From Malus domestica (taxonomy: Eukaryota; Streptophyta; Magnoliopsida; Rosales; Rosaceae): a DNA stretch of 64,000 bases. The stretch spans positions 28,664,501 through 28,728,500 of the forward strand of contig NC_091666.1 of the NCBI RefSeq assembly GCF_042453785.1, given 5' to 3'. The translations under genes and the position numbers were made by a program. Shown piece after piece: positions 8,410-18,590 of this stretch. The notes under the pieces were generated by a model, which saw only the letters and a list, made by a program, of their open reading frames with translations, did no database searches and was not told where the DNA came from. How positions within the stretch are numbered: position 1 is the stretch's first letter; every line of letters begins with the position of its first letter.

Positions 8410-11166
8410 ATGGAGTCAGCTGCATCACTATTGATTGGGAAAATTGCGGCCATTCTTGAGAACGAAGCATCTTCCATAGCGGCAGTCCGTGATGAAGTTG
8501 ATGGGCTTAAGCTGGAGCTCATAAGCATGAAATCTTTCTTAATAGATGCTGAAGGCAAGGAACCACAAACAGAAGGAGAGAAAACGTGGGTTACAAGCGT
8601 CAGAGATTTGACCTGCGATGCTGAAAATGTCATTGATGAGTTCCTGTATCACATATATGACAAGCAAAGTGCGACTCCATTTGCAAAATTGCTCCACAGA
8701 ACCATTTACTTTCCCAAGAATCTTTGGCATCGGCATCGAATAGCCAAAAAATTACAGAAAATCACAAAAAAGATCAAAGCCATTCCAGAGAGGAATGAGA
8801 GATATGGTGTCTCTACAATAGAAGGAACAAGTTCGGATAGTGTTCCCAGATGGGTGAAGAACAAAGCCGAGTCTTCTCTTTATATTATGGAAGACGAACT
8901 AATCGGGATTGAAGACAAGAAGCAAACGTTAATGGGGTTATTGATGAATGGAGAGGAAAATGAAATGGTTGTGTCTGTGGTCGGGATGGGAGGATCAGGC
9001 AAGACAACTCTTGTTGCCAATACCTTCAACAACGAAAATGTAAAGCGGCATTTTGACTGTTATGCATGGATCACTGTTTCTCAAACTTTTGTGATCGAAG
9101 ACTTATTCAAAAATCTGATCAAGCAATTCCACCAAGGAAGAAAGGAAGAGGTGACTGCACAATTGGATTCCATGAGTTACAAAGAATTGTTAGAGATGTT
9201 GTCGACATACTTGAAGTCTAAAAGGTACCTTGTTGTATTGGATGATGTGTGGGACATTAAACTTTGGCAAGAAATAAGGATACCACTTCTTAATAGACAT
9301 CATGGAAGTCGAATCATGCTTACAACTAGAAAGAAAGACATAGCATTCTATTCTTTTGAAGTTGAAAGTCGTCCTATTGAAATTGAACCCTTGGGAAACA
9401 ATGAAGCTTGGGAGCTCTTTAGCAAGAAAGCATTCTCAACTTACGATAATAAATCTTGTCCACCAGAGCTTGAATCCTTAGCATGGAAACTTGTGGATAA
9501 GTGTGAAGGCCTACCTCTGGCTGTGGTAACTTTAGGTGGTCTAATGTCTTCCAAGAGGTCATCATCGGAATGGAGAAGCGTATATAACAGCTTAAATTGG
9601 CACTTGACTAACCATCCTATGCTGGAACCAATGAGCAGCATCTTGTTGCTTAGTTTCAACAATTTGCCCAACCGGTTGAAGCCATGTTTCCTATACTGTG
9701 CCCTTTTCCCAGAAGATTATCTCATCAAAAGAAAAAGGTTGATCAGGTTGTGGATAGCTGAAGGGTTTGTTGAACCAATTGATGGGGTCACACCAGAAGA
9801 AGTTGCAGAGGGTTATCTTGTGGAACTTATTGTTCGTAGCATGCTACAAGTTGAAAATGGAGCTGGAGGACTAAGAGCATGTAAGATGCATGATCTTGTG
9901 CGTGAGCTTGCTTTGTCGATATCAAAAAAGGAAAAGTTCGGTGCTACGTGTGTTGGCAGAGAAATAGTAGATAAAGCTGAAATCCGCCGAATGTCAATTC
10001 AAATATCTGAAAGAGAAATTAATTCTTGCACAGGTATGTCAGAGCTTCGCTCCTTTCTTGTCTTTGGCGCGTTAAAGAAATTGCCTTCTGGATTCAAGTT
10101 GTTGAGAGTTCTAGATCTGGAGGGTGCCCCAATTGATAGATTTCCAGATGAACTAGTGTACTTGTTCGACTTAAGATATTTAAATTTGAAGGGAACTTTA
10201 ATTGAGGAGCTTCCAGAATCCATCGGACGGCTTCGCAACCTTCAAACCTTGAACATCCGTGACAGTAAGATAAAGGCACTTCCGAAAGCAATCTCCAAGT
10301 TAGCAAACCTACGCCACCTAACCATGTATTGTTACACTGGTGATTCGGCCGGCTTCAGATTTATTGATGGGACAAAAGTAGCATCCGATCTAAGTAAATT
10401 ACAGAAACTGCAAGTTTTGCATTCTGTTGAATCAGAAGGAAATATTGTTAAAGTCATCAGGAATATGACCCAACTTACAACCCTCGGTATTACAAATGTG
10501 AAAGCAAGTGACGAGATGGACCTATGTGACTCCCTTCAAAAGTTAGAGCTCCTTCACTCTTTGATTTTAATGGCAAGTGATGAAGAGGAGTTTCTTCGGG
10601 TTAATGCACTAGGTTCGCCCCCTGCAGACCTTCAAAACATTTTATTGGCCGGAAAACTAGAAAGGGTACCTCTTTGGTTAGGTTCACTCCATAACCTGAC
10701 ACGTATGTATCTACGTTGGTCAAGACTTGAAGAAGATGTGCTACCTCACATTCAAGCATTGCCGAATCTTGAAAGGCTTGGGCTAATTAATGCGTATGTT
10801 GGCGAAAAATTGTGTTTCTCCAGAGGCTTCATAAAGCTTAAGCATTTGGTGTTAAGCAGCTTCCCGGTATTGAATAGTATAGCTATAGAGAATGGGGCAA
10901 TGCCAAATCTCCAGGTCCTAGAAATTTGGGAATGCATGGAGTTAAAGACATTGCCGCAGGGCATTGAGTTCCTTGCTAACGTGGAACGCTTGATTCTGGG
11001 GCATGTTCCAATGCAACTTATAGAGTCCGTAAAAGGAGGCATGGATCATCCAAAGGTACAACACATTCCTGAAATCAGCCTGTATTACATGGGACACCAT
11101 GAAAGATTGTCCGGTATTCACTCTCGTAGAAGGTACGCACACTTTTATCCTTGCATAAAAATTTGA
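8410..11166 (+). CDS. CC-NB-LRR (RPM1-like) disease resistance protein
   Basis: This is an intracellular immune receptor of 918 aa, within the usual NLR range. The start at MESAASLLIGKIAAIL fits the Rx-type coiled coil, and the paralogue at 38321 starts identically. Motifs in order: EDVID-like DAENVIDEF (about residues 75-83), P-loop GMGGSGKTTL (about 192-201), kinase-2 YLVVLDDVWD (about 272), RNBS-B GSRIMLTTR, GLPL (about 367), RNBS-D CFLYCALFPEDY, MHD (KMHDLVREL, about 493), then LRRs from about 540 (LPSGFKLLRVLDLEG, LPESIGRLRNLQTL). The Lys of the P-loop and the Asp pair of kinase 2 are present. The frame is open to TGA at 11164-11166. A GT at 11133 (AGAAG/GTACGC) could splice to AG/AATCAAGCC near 11612, swapping the last residues for a short IKPQKHL tail; the paralogue keeps the same sites. 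The recognised effector cannot be told from sequence. Confidence 0.95.
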   Translation: MESAASLLIGKIAAILENEASSIAAVRDEVDGLKLELISMKSFLIDAEGKEPQTEGEKTWVTSVRDLTCDAENVIDEFLYHIYDKQSATPFAKLLHRTIYFPKNLWHRHRIAKKLQKITKKIKAIPERNERYGVSTIEGTSSDSVPRWVKNKAESSLYIMEDELIGIEDKKQTLMGLLMNGEENEMVVSVVGMGGSGKTTLVANTFNNENVKRHFDCYAWITVSQTFVIEDLFKNLIKQFHQGRKEEVTAQLDSMSYKELLEMLSTYLKSKRYLVVLDDVWDIKLWQEIRIPLLNRHHGSRIMLTTRKKDIAFYSFEVESRPIEIEPLGNNEAWELFSKKAFSTYDNKSCPPELESLAWKLVDKCEGLPLAVVTLGGLMSSKRSSSEWRSVYNSLNWHLTNHPMLEPMSSILLLSFNNLPNRLKPCFLYCALFPEDYLIKRKRLIRLWIAEGFVEPIDGVTPEEVAEGYLVELIVRSMLQVENGAGGLRACKMHDLVRELALSISKKEKFGATCVGREIVDKAEIRRMSIQISEREINSCTGMSELRSFLVFGALKKLPSGFKLLRVLDLEGAPIDRFPDELVYLFDLRYLNLKGTLIEELPESIGRLRNLQTLNIRDSKIKALPKAISKLANLRHLTMYCYTGDSAGFRFIDGTKVASDLSKLQKLQVLHSVESEGNIVKVIRNMTQLTTLGITNVKASDEMDLCDSLQKLELLHSLILMASDEEEFLRVNALGSPPADLQNILLAGKLERVPLWLGSLHNLTRMYLRWSRLEEDVLPHIQALPNLERLGLINAYVGEKLCFSRGFIKLKHLVLSSFPVLNSIAIENGAMPNLQVLEIWECMELKTLPQGIEFLANVERLILGHVPMQLIESVKGGMDHPKVQHIPEISLYYMGHHERLSGIHSRRRYAHFYPCIKI

Positions 11167-12310
11167 GTAATGCTAGACTTATCACATTTTACATACTATA
11201 TTTGTACCACCTTTCTAATAGAGGTTGGGTCCATCAACATATGTGGATCTCATTTCAATTAGAGAGGTGATACAAATATAGTATGAAAAATATGGTAAGA
11301 GTAGCATTTTTGTAAAAAAAAATTCCACAATGTAATCATTTGAACTATATTACGTTAGAAAGGTTGGAGATTTTCACTCTTATTTTTATCTTTTGTGCTC
11401 CTCCTCTTGTTTTTGTTCGTTAGTATTTTGATTTATTCAATTCTAAGGCTACGAAAAAGAGGAAGTAGTGCATCGGAGTGTAAAAATCATTTTGCCTTAT
11501 AATTTGCATGTTCAATCTTATTCACAAGTCTGGCAAAGACATAATATATGCATGCATTGAGATTTTATTCAGTAACTGTGTTTCTTTTGTCTTGTAATAT
11601 CCTTTTTGTAGAATCAAGCCTCAGAAGCACTTGTGAGACTGCAATCTTTTTTGCCAATTGATTTTGTGGTGAATCTCGACTTTCGTTATAGTAACATATC
11701 AGACTATATACGTGTTGAGTCATTCACCCTGCAAGGAAGAATCCGTTTGTTGTTTGTGTGTTGTGTGAAGTTGCAAACATTGATCGATCTTGGTTTCTTA
11801 TTTGCCCTTTTTGAAATTGAATAATGCCCAATATTCTATTTGTGTAACTGAAACTTATATTGATTGCTTGCGTGTGTTTTGATGTAATAATTTTAGTTTG
11901 GAACTAAATGTGTCACTGATGAGAATAATGCCCAAGATTCTGTTTGTGTGTAACATGAACTTATATTATTGTTTGCTTGCGTGTATTTTGATGGAATAAT
12001 ATTGGTTTGGAACTGAATATGTCACTGATGAGACCAATTCTAACTAAAGCAATGGTTATGACCCATTTTTCATTTTCAATATTTATTGGTTTTTTTTTTT
12101 CAAGTTTTCAAATATATGTTGTTTTAGGAAGGTAAATTTTGTGACGGATGTTTTAGCTCACTATGGTTTATTCTGAGAAATTATTAGATGGTACGGTATT
12201 ACCATGTCGGGTAATACTTCCATTCAAATTTTAACATAAGTGCAGTTTTTTACGGCTGGATTAAAAAGCTTTTTTAATTAATTTTTTTTTTCAGTTTAAA
12301 CAAAATTAAA
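11167..12310. other. 3' flank of the NLR, shared with block 2
   Basis: The stretch has a small MITE-like palindrome (about 11167-11320; TGCTAGACTTATCACATTTT, then ATGGTAAGAGTAGCATTTT) and a probable 3' UTR exon from about 11612. Two imperfect repeats of AATGCCCA.GATTCT and TTGTTTGCTTGCGTGT lie at about 11820-12030. The same order is kept at 41067-42260. Homology ends near CAGTTTAAACAAAATTAAAAG (about 12310). Confidence 0.6.
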
Positions 12311-13389
12311 AGAAAAAATAATTCTCAGCTCCTTCCGCCAAAGCCCCAGTTCCCCACCACCACCTTCATTCCCTGCCATCAATTGCCATGACTGCCTTCC
12401 TCCTGAGAAATCACATCCACCGTCATAAGAAATAATATCAACCTTAAAGAATTAATATTCACCTTCAACATCCAGAAATCAGTCCCCAGTGGCTCCTCAA
12501 GGACTCAGCCATCGAAATCCCCCAAACCCCAACGAAGTCGGAGTTTCGAACGGCTCCCTGCCGAAATCTCCATCTCGAAACACCGCCACGGGTCTCCAAC
12601 ATCCGTTGAACTCGGCGTCGTCTTCCTCCGTTCCACGTCTGTACAAATGGCAAGTTTGAAGTCAAAGTACCACAACTGACGTGGTGATACTGTATCATTC
12701 TACAATTTATCGTCTCACGCTAGCTAACCCTCATTTTTGGGACCATTGCTTGCCTTATCGCTCATAATGCTTGTATGGGATAGATGTACAAGAAGATTTA
12801 GTCTTTAATAGAAATTTCTTTGTTGATAAAAAAAAAAATGTGTGTATATATATACCGTATTAGAAGAAAATAAGTGATTTTTGTAAAGTAAATAAATAAT
12901 AAGAATAATGTTAAGTACACTAAATGATGTGGCCCAATCAAAATTTTACTTTAATTCAAGTTTGATTTGATTAATAATTGTAATAAAAATTTATATGGTG
13001 TTATACGTGTCATATCATTTAGTGAACACATTTGGTGCATAAATTTGGTGTATATAGCATCACCCAAAAAATAATATTAAATGGGTGGTGTTATTCATAT
13101 TTCATACACTCATTTTTACGTCTCACACGTATTTTTCAATTTCAGGTCGTCAGATCAAATAAATTGAAGAAATCAATAAACAAAATCAACAAGAATGTAT
13201 GACAAATAAAAAGAAGTACGTAAATACCAATGTACTACCCTAATAATAATATGATTGACCGGTTTGTGTAAATATCTTACTAATACCAAAAAAATAAATA
13301 AATGATATTCATTAAAAACCTTTGTCAATGTACAATGCACAAATCTCACATTCCTAAGGAATTTATGTATTTTAGGTTAAGAATATATA
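12310..13389. other. Non-shared intergenic sequence
   Basis: About 12330-12700 is relatively GC-rich and looks like a gene scrap (open on the minus strand, with Arg-rich residues), but I could not place it in a family. About 12905-13075 and 13085-13245 are AT-rich MITE-like palindromes; the second resembles the element at 14447. Confidence 0.4.
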
Positions 13390-13676
13390 TGTCATATCCC
13401 GGCCCGGGGCGGATCACTTCCCGGGCCCGCTCCACCACCGTAGCACGATATTGTCCACTTTGGGCCCCGACCACGCCCTCACGGTTTTGTTTCTGGGAAC
13501 TCAGACGAGAACTTCCCCATGGGTCACCCATCATGGGAGTGCTCTCGCGCGCTACTCACTTAACTTCGGAGTTCGGATGGAACCCGAAGCCAATAAGCTC
13601 CCAAAAGACCTCGTGCTAGGTAGGGATGAGAATATACATATAAGGATCACTCCTTTGGGCGATGTGGGATCTTACA
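13390..13676 (-). repeat. Cassandra LTR (left in window) with 5S-like core
   Basis: A 287-bp LTR. The 5S-like segment lies at about 13500-13580 on the minus strand and keeps the box-C-like GATGGGTGACC. In Cassandra elements such cores can serve as pol III promoters; activity here is inference. Confidence 0.8.
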
Positions 13677-13852
13677 ATCCACCCCCCTTAGGGGCCCGAC
13701 GTCCTCGTTGACACATCACAGTCAGGGTTAGGCTCTGATACCAATCTGTCACATCCCGACCCGGGGAGGATGGGATCTTACAATCCACCCCCCTTAGGGG
13801 CCCGACGTCCTCGTCGACACATCACAGTCAGGGTTAGGCTCTGATACCAATC

Positions 13853-14139
13853 TGTCACATCCCGGCCCGGGGAAGATCACTTCCCAGGCTCGCTCCACCA
13901 CTGTAGCACGATATTGTCCGCTTTGGGTCCCCACTACGCCCTCACGGTTTTGTTTCTGGGAACTCACACGAGAACTTCCCAGTGGGTCACCCATCATGGG
14001 AGTGCTTTCGCACGCTACTCGCTTAACTTCGGAGTTCCGATGGAACCCGAAGCCAGTGAGCACCCAAAATGCCTCGTGCTAGGTAGGGATGAGAATATAC
14101 ATATAAGGATCACTCCTCTGAGCAATGTGGGATCTTACA
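13853..14139 (-). repeat. Cassandra LTR (right in window) with 5S-like core
   Basis: A 287-bp LTR, the same length as the other full LTR and differing by roughly 20 or more substitutions by eye. It is followed on the + side by a (TA)n run at about 14140-14162. Confidence 0.8.
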
Positions 14140-14169
<30 letters not shown>

Positions 14170-14170
<1 letters not shown>

Positions 14171-14396
14171 ATTTTTTTAGCAAACGATATTATATAATTA
14201 AGGAGAAGTTGAGCTCTTACATGACGGCTTGGGTTCAAATCTCGTCGTAGCTAATCTAACAAAATCAATCGTTTAACAAGAAAAAAAGGGGGAGGGGTAT
14301 GATGTGGTTCAAATTCGTCTTTGGCGAGAATCGAACCTAAGACCTATCACTTACAAGTGAAGAGGAATACAACTATATCATAGTAATGAGTGGCTT
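14170..14396 (-). mobile_element. tRNA-derived SINE copy 3 (composite)
   Basis: The best part is 14280-14396: TGGTTCAAATTCGTCTTTGG, then CGAGAATCGAACC, ACCTATCACTTACAAGTG and TAGTAATGAGTGGC. A second, degraded start (GCAAACGATATTATATAATTAAGG) lies to the left, suggesting two overlapping insertions. Confidence 0.6.
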
Positions 14397-14446
14397 TAGG
14401 TTAAGAATATTAACAAAGAGAGCATTCTAGAATTTAGAGGTTGGGG

Positions 14447-14592
14447 TGTGATATCCACACACCTTTTTTTTACTTTTCACACACCCTTCTAATTTTCGGC
14501 CTTTGGATCGGGTGAATTGAAGAAAATCAAAGGGCAAATATTAACAAGAGGTGTGTGAGAAGTAAAAAGATGTGTGTGGATAACACACCCAT
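14447..14592. mobile_element. Small palindromic MITE
   Basis: GGGTGTGATATCCACACACC at the left mirrors GTGTGTGGATAACACACCC at the right. The inner CTTTTCACACACC mirrors GGTGTGTGAGAAGTAAAAAG. Related sequence lies at about 13085 and 43210. Confidence 0.7.
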
Positions 14593-14599
14593 AGAAGTT

Positions 14600-15497
14600 G
14601 TGGTGTTTCAAACAAGTTCAGTTGATAATGTTCTCACATGATTGACAAATGACAAAGAATGCATTCTAGAATTTGCCGCACGGCCAACATGGTCCGTCGG
14701 CTGTAAATGTTTTGAAGACCCTAAATTATACGTGCCAAGAGCTACATAGACCTTATTCGGAATGGGTACATAAGTACAATGTATGACGTTTTATGCTAAT
14801 AATACAATGTTGACAATGACATGTGTAGGTTTCTCTTTACAAGACAATTTATCATTGCAATAAGATGCTATAGTGATAATATATTTGTGTCATGTAAGTT
14901 ACTCTCATAAAATAAAAATTGTGGAGCCAAAAATAATTCTAAAAATTCAGAAGATGACACGTGTACTTTATTCCGAAGAAGACAAGATTGCCCTCATTAA
15001 ATTGGGAGGGGCAAACAAATACTCGCACGTGCAACTTCGCGGGAAGTTCAAGCAGCTAACTACTACTGCTTAAACCTCTCTTGGGGGAAGTCACAAGTAT
15101 TAAATATAGGGTTAATTACTAAATCTTATTTTTAATACATTCTCAATCGAAGATCAACTCAATTAAGTAAGGAATCCCTACATATCACAATCAATTAGGG
15201 ATGTTTCCACCATTATCCCAAGATAGTTTCTCCTGATTAATATATTGGGAATATTTTTTCCTCATTCATCCAACGGATGAGAAACGTTTCTTTCATATGA
15301 AGAAACTCGCCAGTTATTCCTTCTATATTTGTGATAGAGTGCATCTTCACACGAAAGGATCATTCTGTTCTTGTCATGTGAAATATGTGTTTCTCGGATT
15401 TGCATAGTAATTTTGTGCACAGAATCTTATGGCTTCAGTTTTTTCCAGGTGAGCAGGTTGTGTAACTTGATTTTGTTATTATTCTTTTTGTAAACAC
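14600..15497. other. Intergenic and intron-like sequence before the ELP3 scrap
   Basis: No gene is recognised. A 66-codon + ORF at 14873-15073 matches nothing I know. The last part (about 15360-15497) resembles 42960-43081 in block 2 and is probably the ELP3 intron that precedes the exon. Confidence 0.4.
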
Positions 15498-15790
15498 GAT
15501 ATTCTCGTTCGGTTGCTACGATTATCAGTGTGGCCGGAATACTACTTGTCCCAAATGCATGGGGAAGTGCTCTATATTGTTCGTGAACTCCGCGTGTTAT
15601 GGGACTGCTGTTCCAGTTCATGGGTGGATTCTGACAAGCTGCAACACCAGGTAATGTAGCCTGTACATCAACTGTTTCATGTTTCCATAAGTTGTGAGAT
15701 AAATTTGTTGGGTCTGATTGATTCAAACAGGATTATGGTACCCTTTTGATGGAGGAGGCCGAGCGGTTTGCTAGCCAGGAGCATCGATAG
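15498..15790 (+). pseudogene. ELP3: ELP3 C-terminal (GNAT) exon fragments, copy 1
   Basis: ELP3 is the catalytic subunit of Elongator (radical-SAM plus acetyltransferase, tRNA wobble uridine modification). Exon 15498-15650 gives, across frameshifts, [24 protein letters not shown] and DKLQHQ before a GT donor. Exon 15731-15790 reads DYGTLLMEEAERFASQEHR and then stops. The intron is kept, so this is a DNA-level copy. The N-terminal radical-SAM part is not present nearby. Family match is from remembered ELP3 sequence. Confidence 0.85.
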
Positions 15791-16094
15791 AAAAAGACTG
15801 CTTGAGCTTGAAGGGAAACACCCAAAAATAAGACTAAGGTTAGACTTTATACAACAAATGACTGAGACTTTATTGTTAGCATATTGAATAGAAGGACGAC
15901 GTCCAAATAATACAAATTTTGAACAGCAAAACCGAACCACCTCCTAACGAATCTACCTAGCTATTTTTCTTGTGTTACCTTTTCATTCTCTATTCTTCAT
16001 GTTGATTTCCATATTGATCTTCTGCTTCGGACTGTGAACAGAATTGAATCAAAAGAACCATATGAGGAAACCAACATCAAGTGTGCAACGGAAA

Positions 16095-16247
16095 AGTTGC
16101 TCCTTTTGTGACAGAAAGGTCATGGTTCAAGTCGTGGGAACAATCTATCTGCAGAGTAAGGGTAAGACTGTATACAATAGATGTCCCCCTCTTGACCCTC
16201 ACAAAGTGGAAGACTTGTTGGCTTGGGGTCGCCCTTTTACTTTTTGA
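16095..16247 (+). mobile_element. SINE (second family, Au/TS-like) on the inverted-repeat edge
   Basis: A B box, TGGTTCAAGTCGTGGGAAC, is followed by GGGTAAGACTGTATACAATAG and GACCCTCACAAAGTGG, ending with GGGGTCGCCCTTTTAC. This order is typical of a widespread plant SINE. An antisense 3' part recurs at about 17701-17765. Confidence 0.7.
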
Positions 16248-17765
16248 TTCTTAAATCTTGATGTTGATGTCTGTCTTGCTCTTCCGCTTCGGACTTTATC
16301 CTTTAAAGATATAATTATCGACTACGAATTGATAAATTTTAGTTAGAAACCCTTTCATTTCAGATGAATAAGCTCTGACAAAATTCGTCATTTGGCTCAA
16401 AAAATTGACCCCCACAGGAAATTTACAGCTTCAACTATGAGAATTATGCATTGCACACTCTTGGAAATATAGCTAACCAAATTTATGGAACCTTTTAGCC
16501 TTCCGACTATTTTGCTTCCTGAAATGAGTTTCACGACTTTGAATAGACATTTAATTCCTTTCTTGATATTGTCCACCAAAATCTCGAAAAACTTTTGAGT
16601 CTGTTACCATGCACATGGGAGCAAGCTTTCTGGCAATGGGTTTTACTCGGTCCTCAATAATATATCAACCTCTGATCGAGTCGCCCCACTCTGCTTATTC
16701 TCCAAAACCTTCGTCATCGGTTGTTGAATGCATTCCAACTTTGGCCTCTCTCCCCCTTCAAGCTTTCATAAATCGTCTTTCCAACAACTTGCTTAACGAT
16801 CTCAAACTCAGACATTAACTGAACATTAACTTCTGACCTCATCGACGCATTCTGCTTTCTTCCAATAATCTCGAAGACCATAGTGATGAGTTCTCATTCC
16901 TTTGAACGTTCCCTTGCCATTTCTTGTTCTTTCTTTCTGTATATGAGTTTGAGATCGTTAAACAAGTTGTTGGAAAGCCAATTTATGAAAGCTTGAAGGG
17001 GGAGAGGGCCAAAGTTGGAATGAGAACTCATCACTATAGTCTTCGAGATTATTGGAAGAAAGCAGAACGCGTCGATGAGGTCAGAAGTTAATGTTCAGTT
17101 AATGTCTGAGTTTGAGATCGTTAAGCAAGTTGTTGGAAAGCCGATTTATGAAAGCTTGAAGGGGGAGAGAGGCCAAAGTTGGAATGCATTCAACAACTGA
17201 TGACGAATGTTTTGGAGAATAAGCAGAGTGGGGCAACTCGATCAGAGGTTGATATATTATTGAGGACCGAGTTTGAAATCATTATGAAGCGCGTTGCTGA
17301 AAATCCATTGCCGGAAAGCTTGCTCTGCATGTGCATGGTAGCAGACTTAAAAGTTTTTTGAGATTTTGGTGGACAATATCAAGAAAGGAATTAAATGTCT
17401 ATTCAAAGCCGTGAAACTCATTTCAGGAAGCAAAATAGTCGGAGGGCTAAAAGGTTTCATAAATTTGGTTAGCTATATTTCCAAGAGTGTGCAATGCATA
17501 ATTTTCATAGTTGAAGCTGTAAATTTGTTGTGGGGTCAATTTTTTGAGCCAAATGAAGAATTTTGTCAGAGCTTATTCATTTGAAATGAAAGGGTTTCTA
17601 ACTAAAATTTATCAGTTTGTAACCGATAATTATATCTTTAGAGGATAGAGTCCGAAGCAGAAGAGCAAGACTGACATGGCCATCAAGATTTAAGAATGAA
17701 AAAGTAAAAGGGCAACCCCAAGCTACCAAGGCTCTCCGCTTTGCTAACATCTATCGTATGCAGCC
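16160..17765. repeat. Long inverted repeat, arms about 745 bp, spacer about 112 bp
   Basis: The left arm (about 16160-16905) is the reverse complement of the right arm (about 17018-17765). For example, the 60-residue reading at 16579-16397 (-) and the one starting at 17366 (+) both begin MVDNIKKGIKCLFK and share KLISGSKIVG, NLVSYISKSVQCII and IVEAVN. Identity by eye is about 90 percent. The spacer itself repeats an 80-bp piece of the right arm (16941-17020 against 17104-17185). A transcript crossing it could fold into a long hairpin. Confidence 0.85.
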
Positions 17766-18290
17766 TTCAAAGGAACAAGCACTCATCACGATGGTCTTCA
17801 AGATTATTATAAGGAAGCAGAATGTCGACGAGGTCAAAAGTTGATGTTTAGTTAATGTTCGTGTTTGAGGTCGTTAAGCACTCAGTTGCTAGAAAACCGA
17901 TTTCTAGAAAGCTTGAATGGGGGAGATGTCAGAGTTGGAATGCATTCAAGAACTAAGGACAGAGGTTTTCAAGAATGAGCAAAGTGGAGCAACTCAATCA
18001 AAGGTTGACATATTATTGAGGAGTTTGAAATCGTTATGAAGCGCGTTGCTGAAAAACCCATTGCTGAAAAGCTTGCTCGTGCTGTACGTGGTGGCAGACT
18101 TGTGAAGTTGTTCAAGATTTTGGTGAACAACATCAACAACGAAATTTAAGGTCTATTCAAAGCCGTGAAACTCATTTCAGGAAGCAAAGCAGCCGAAGAG
18201 TTGAAAGGTTTCATAAATTTGGTTGGCTATATTTCGAAGTGTGTGCTATGCATAATTTCATAGTTGAAGCAGGAAGGTAGCCCAATATTC
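16900..18290 (+). pseudogene. Unrecognised gene family, decayed tandem copies
   Basis: Right-arm sequence at about 17018-17585 and a further copy at about 17860-18290 share blocks such as GTTGACATATTATTGAGGA, GAAGCGCGTTGCTGAAAA and TTTCATAAATTTGGTT. The readings contain conserved-looking residues (EFEIIMKRVAE, LFKAVKLISGSK, GFINLVSYISK) interrupted by stops and frameshifts. With the left arm there are three copies of one ancestral ORF. I do not recognise the family and see no known domain; a hydrophobic stretch (NLVSYISKSVQCIIFIVEAVNLLW) could be a membrane segment. Confidence 0.5.
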
Positions 18291-18299
18291 TTCGTCGCG

Positions 18300-18590
18300 A
18301 TGGATGTACATCCTGCTGACTCCAGTGCTCAGGAAGCTTGGAGGGCATCTCAGACTGGAGTTGTAGGCATGCCATAGCCATACACGAAAAAAGTATGAAA
18401 GCAACAGTTCATGGGGCACAGGTAACTTCAATGGACATTATGTCAGTTAAAAAACAATTAAAGAAGATAAGAGAGCTTGCAATGAATGGAGAAAGGATTC
18501 AGAGGGCAGGGCATTTATGCATAGGCCTCTCCCCCATATACTAAATAAATCACTCATCGCATGAACAACATGTGATTGTAGCTGTGATAG
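18300..18590 (+). other. Short ORF-bearing stretch, unrecognised
   Basis: A 68-codon frame (18338-18544) contains VKKQLKKIRELAMNGERIQ. No family is recognised and there is no splice context. It may be part of the same decayed gene as the preceding copies. Confidence 0.3.

Larger units (their letters stand above)
13390..14139 (-). mobile_element. Cassandra-type TRIM with three LTRs, middle one nearly deleted
   Basis: Read on the minus strand it has LTR (14139-13853, 287 bp), internal piece (13852-13783), a 36-bp remnant LTR (13782-13747), a second internal piece (13746-13677) and LTR (13676-13390, 287 bp). LTRs run TGTAAGATCCCAC to GGGATGTGACA. The internal piece starts with a primer-binding site like initiator tRNA-Met (TTGGTATCAGAGCC) and ends with a purine tract (CCCCTAAGGGGGGTGGA). 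Each long LTR contains a 5S-rRNA-like core (AACTCCGAAGTTAAG, then GATGGGTGACC and GGGAAGTTCTCGT), the mark of Cassandra. ATATA flanks both ends, but the right flank is a TA repeat. There are no coding genes, as expected for a TRIM. Confidence 0.85.

Noticed and set aside
8223..8736. Minus-strand ORFs opposite the NLR start
   Set aside because: They overlap the coiled-coil coding part in antisense and recur at the same offset in the paralogue, as shadows do.
13500..13600. 5S rRNA gene
   Set aside because: Only a 5S-like core is present, inside 287-bp LTRs with primer-binding site and purine tract, so it belongs to a Cassandra element.
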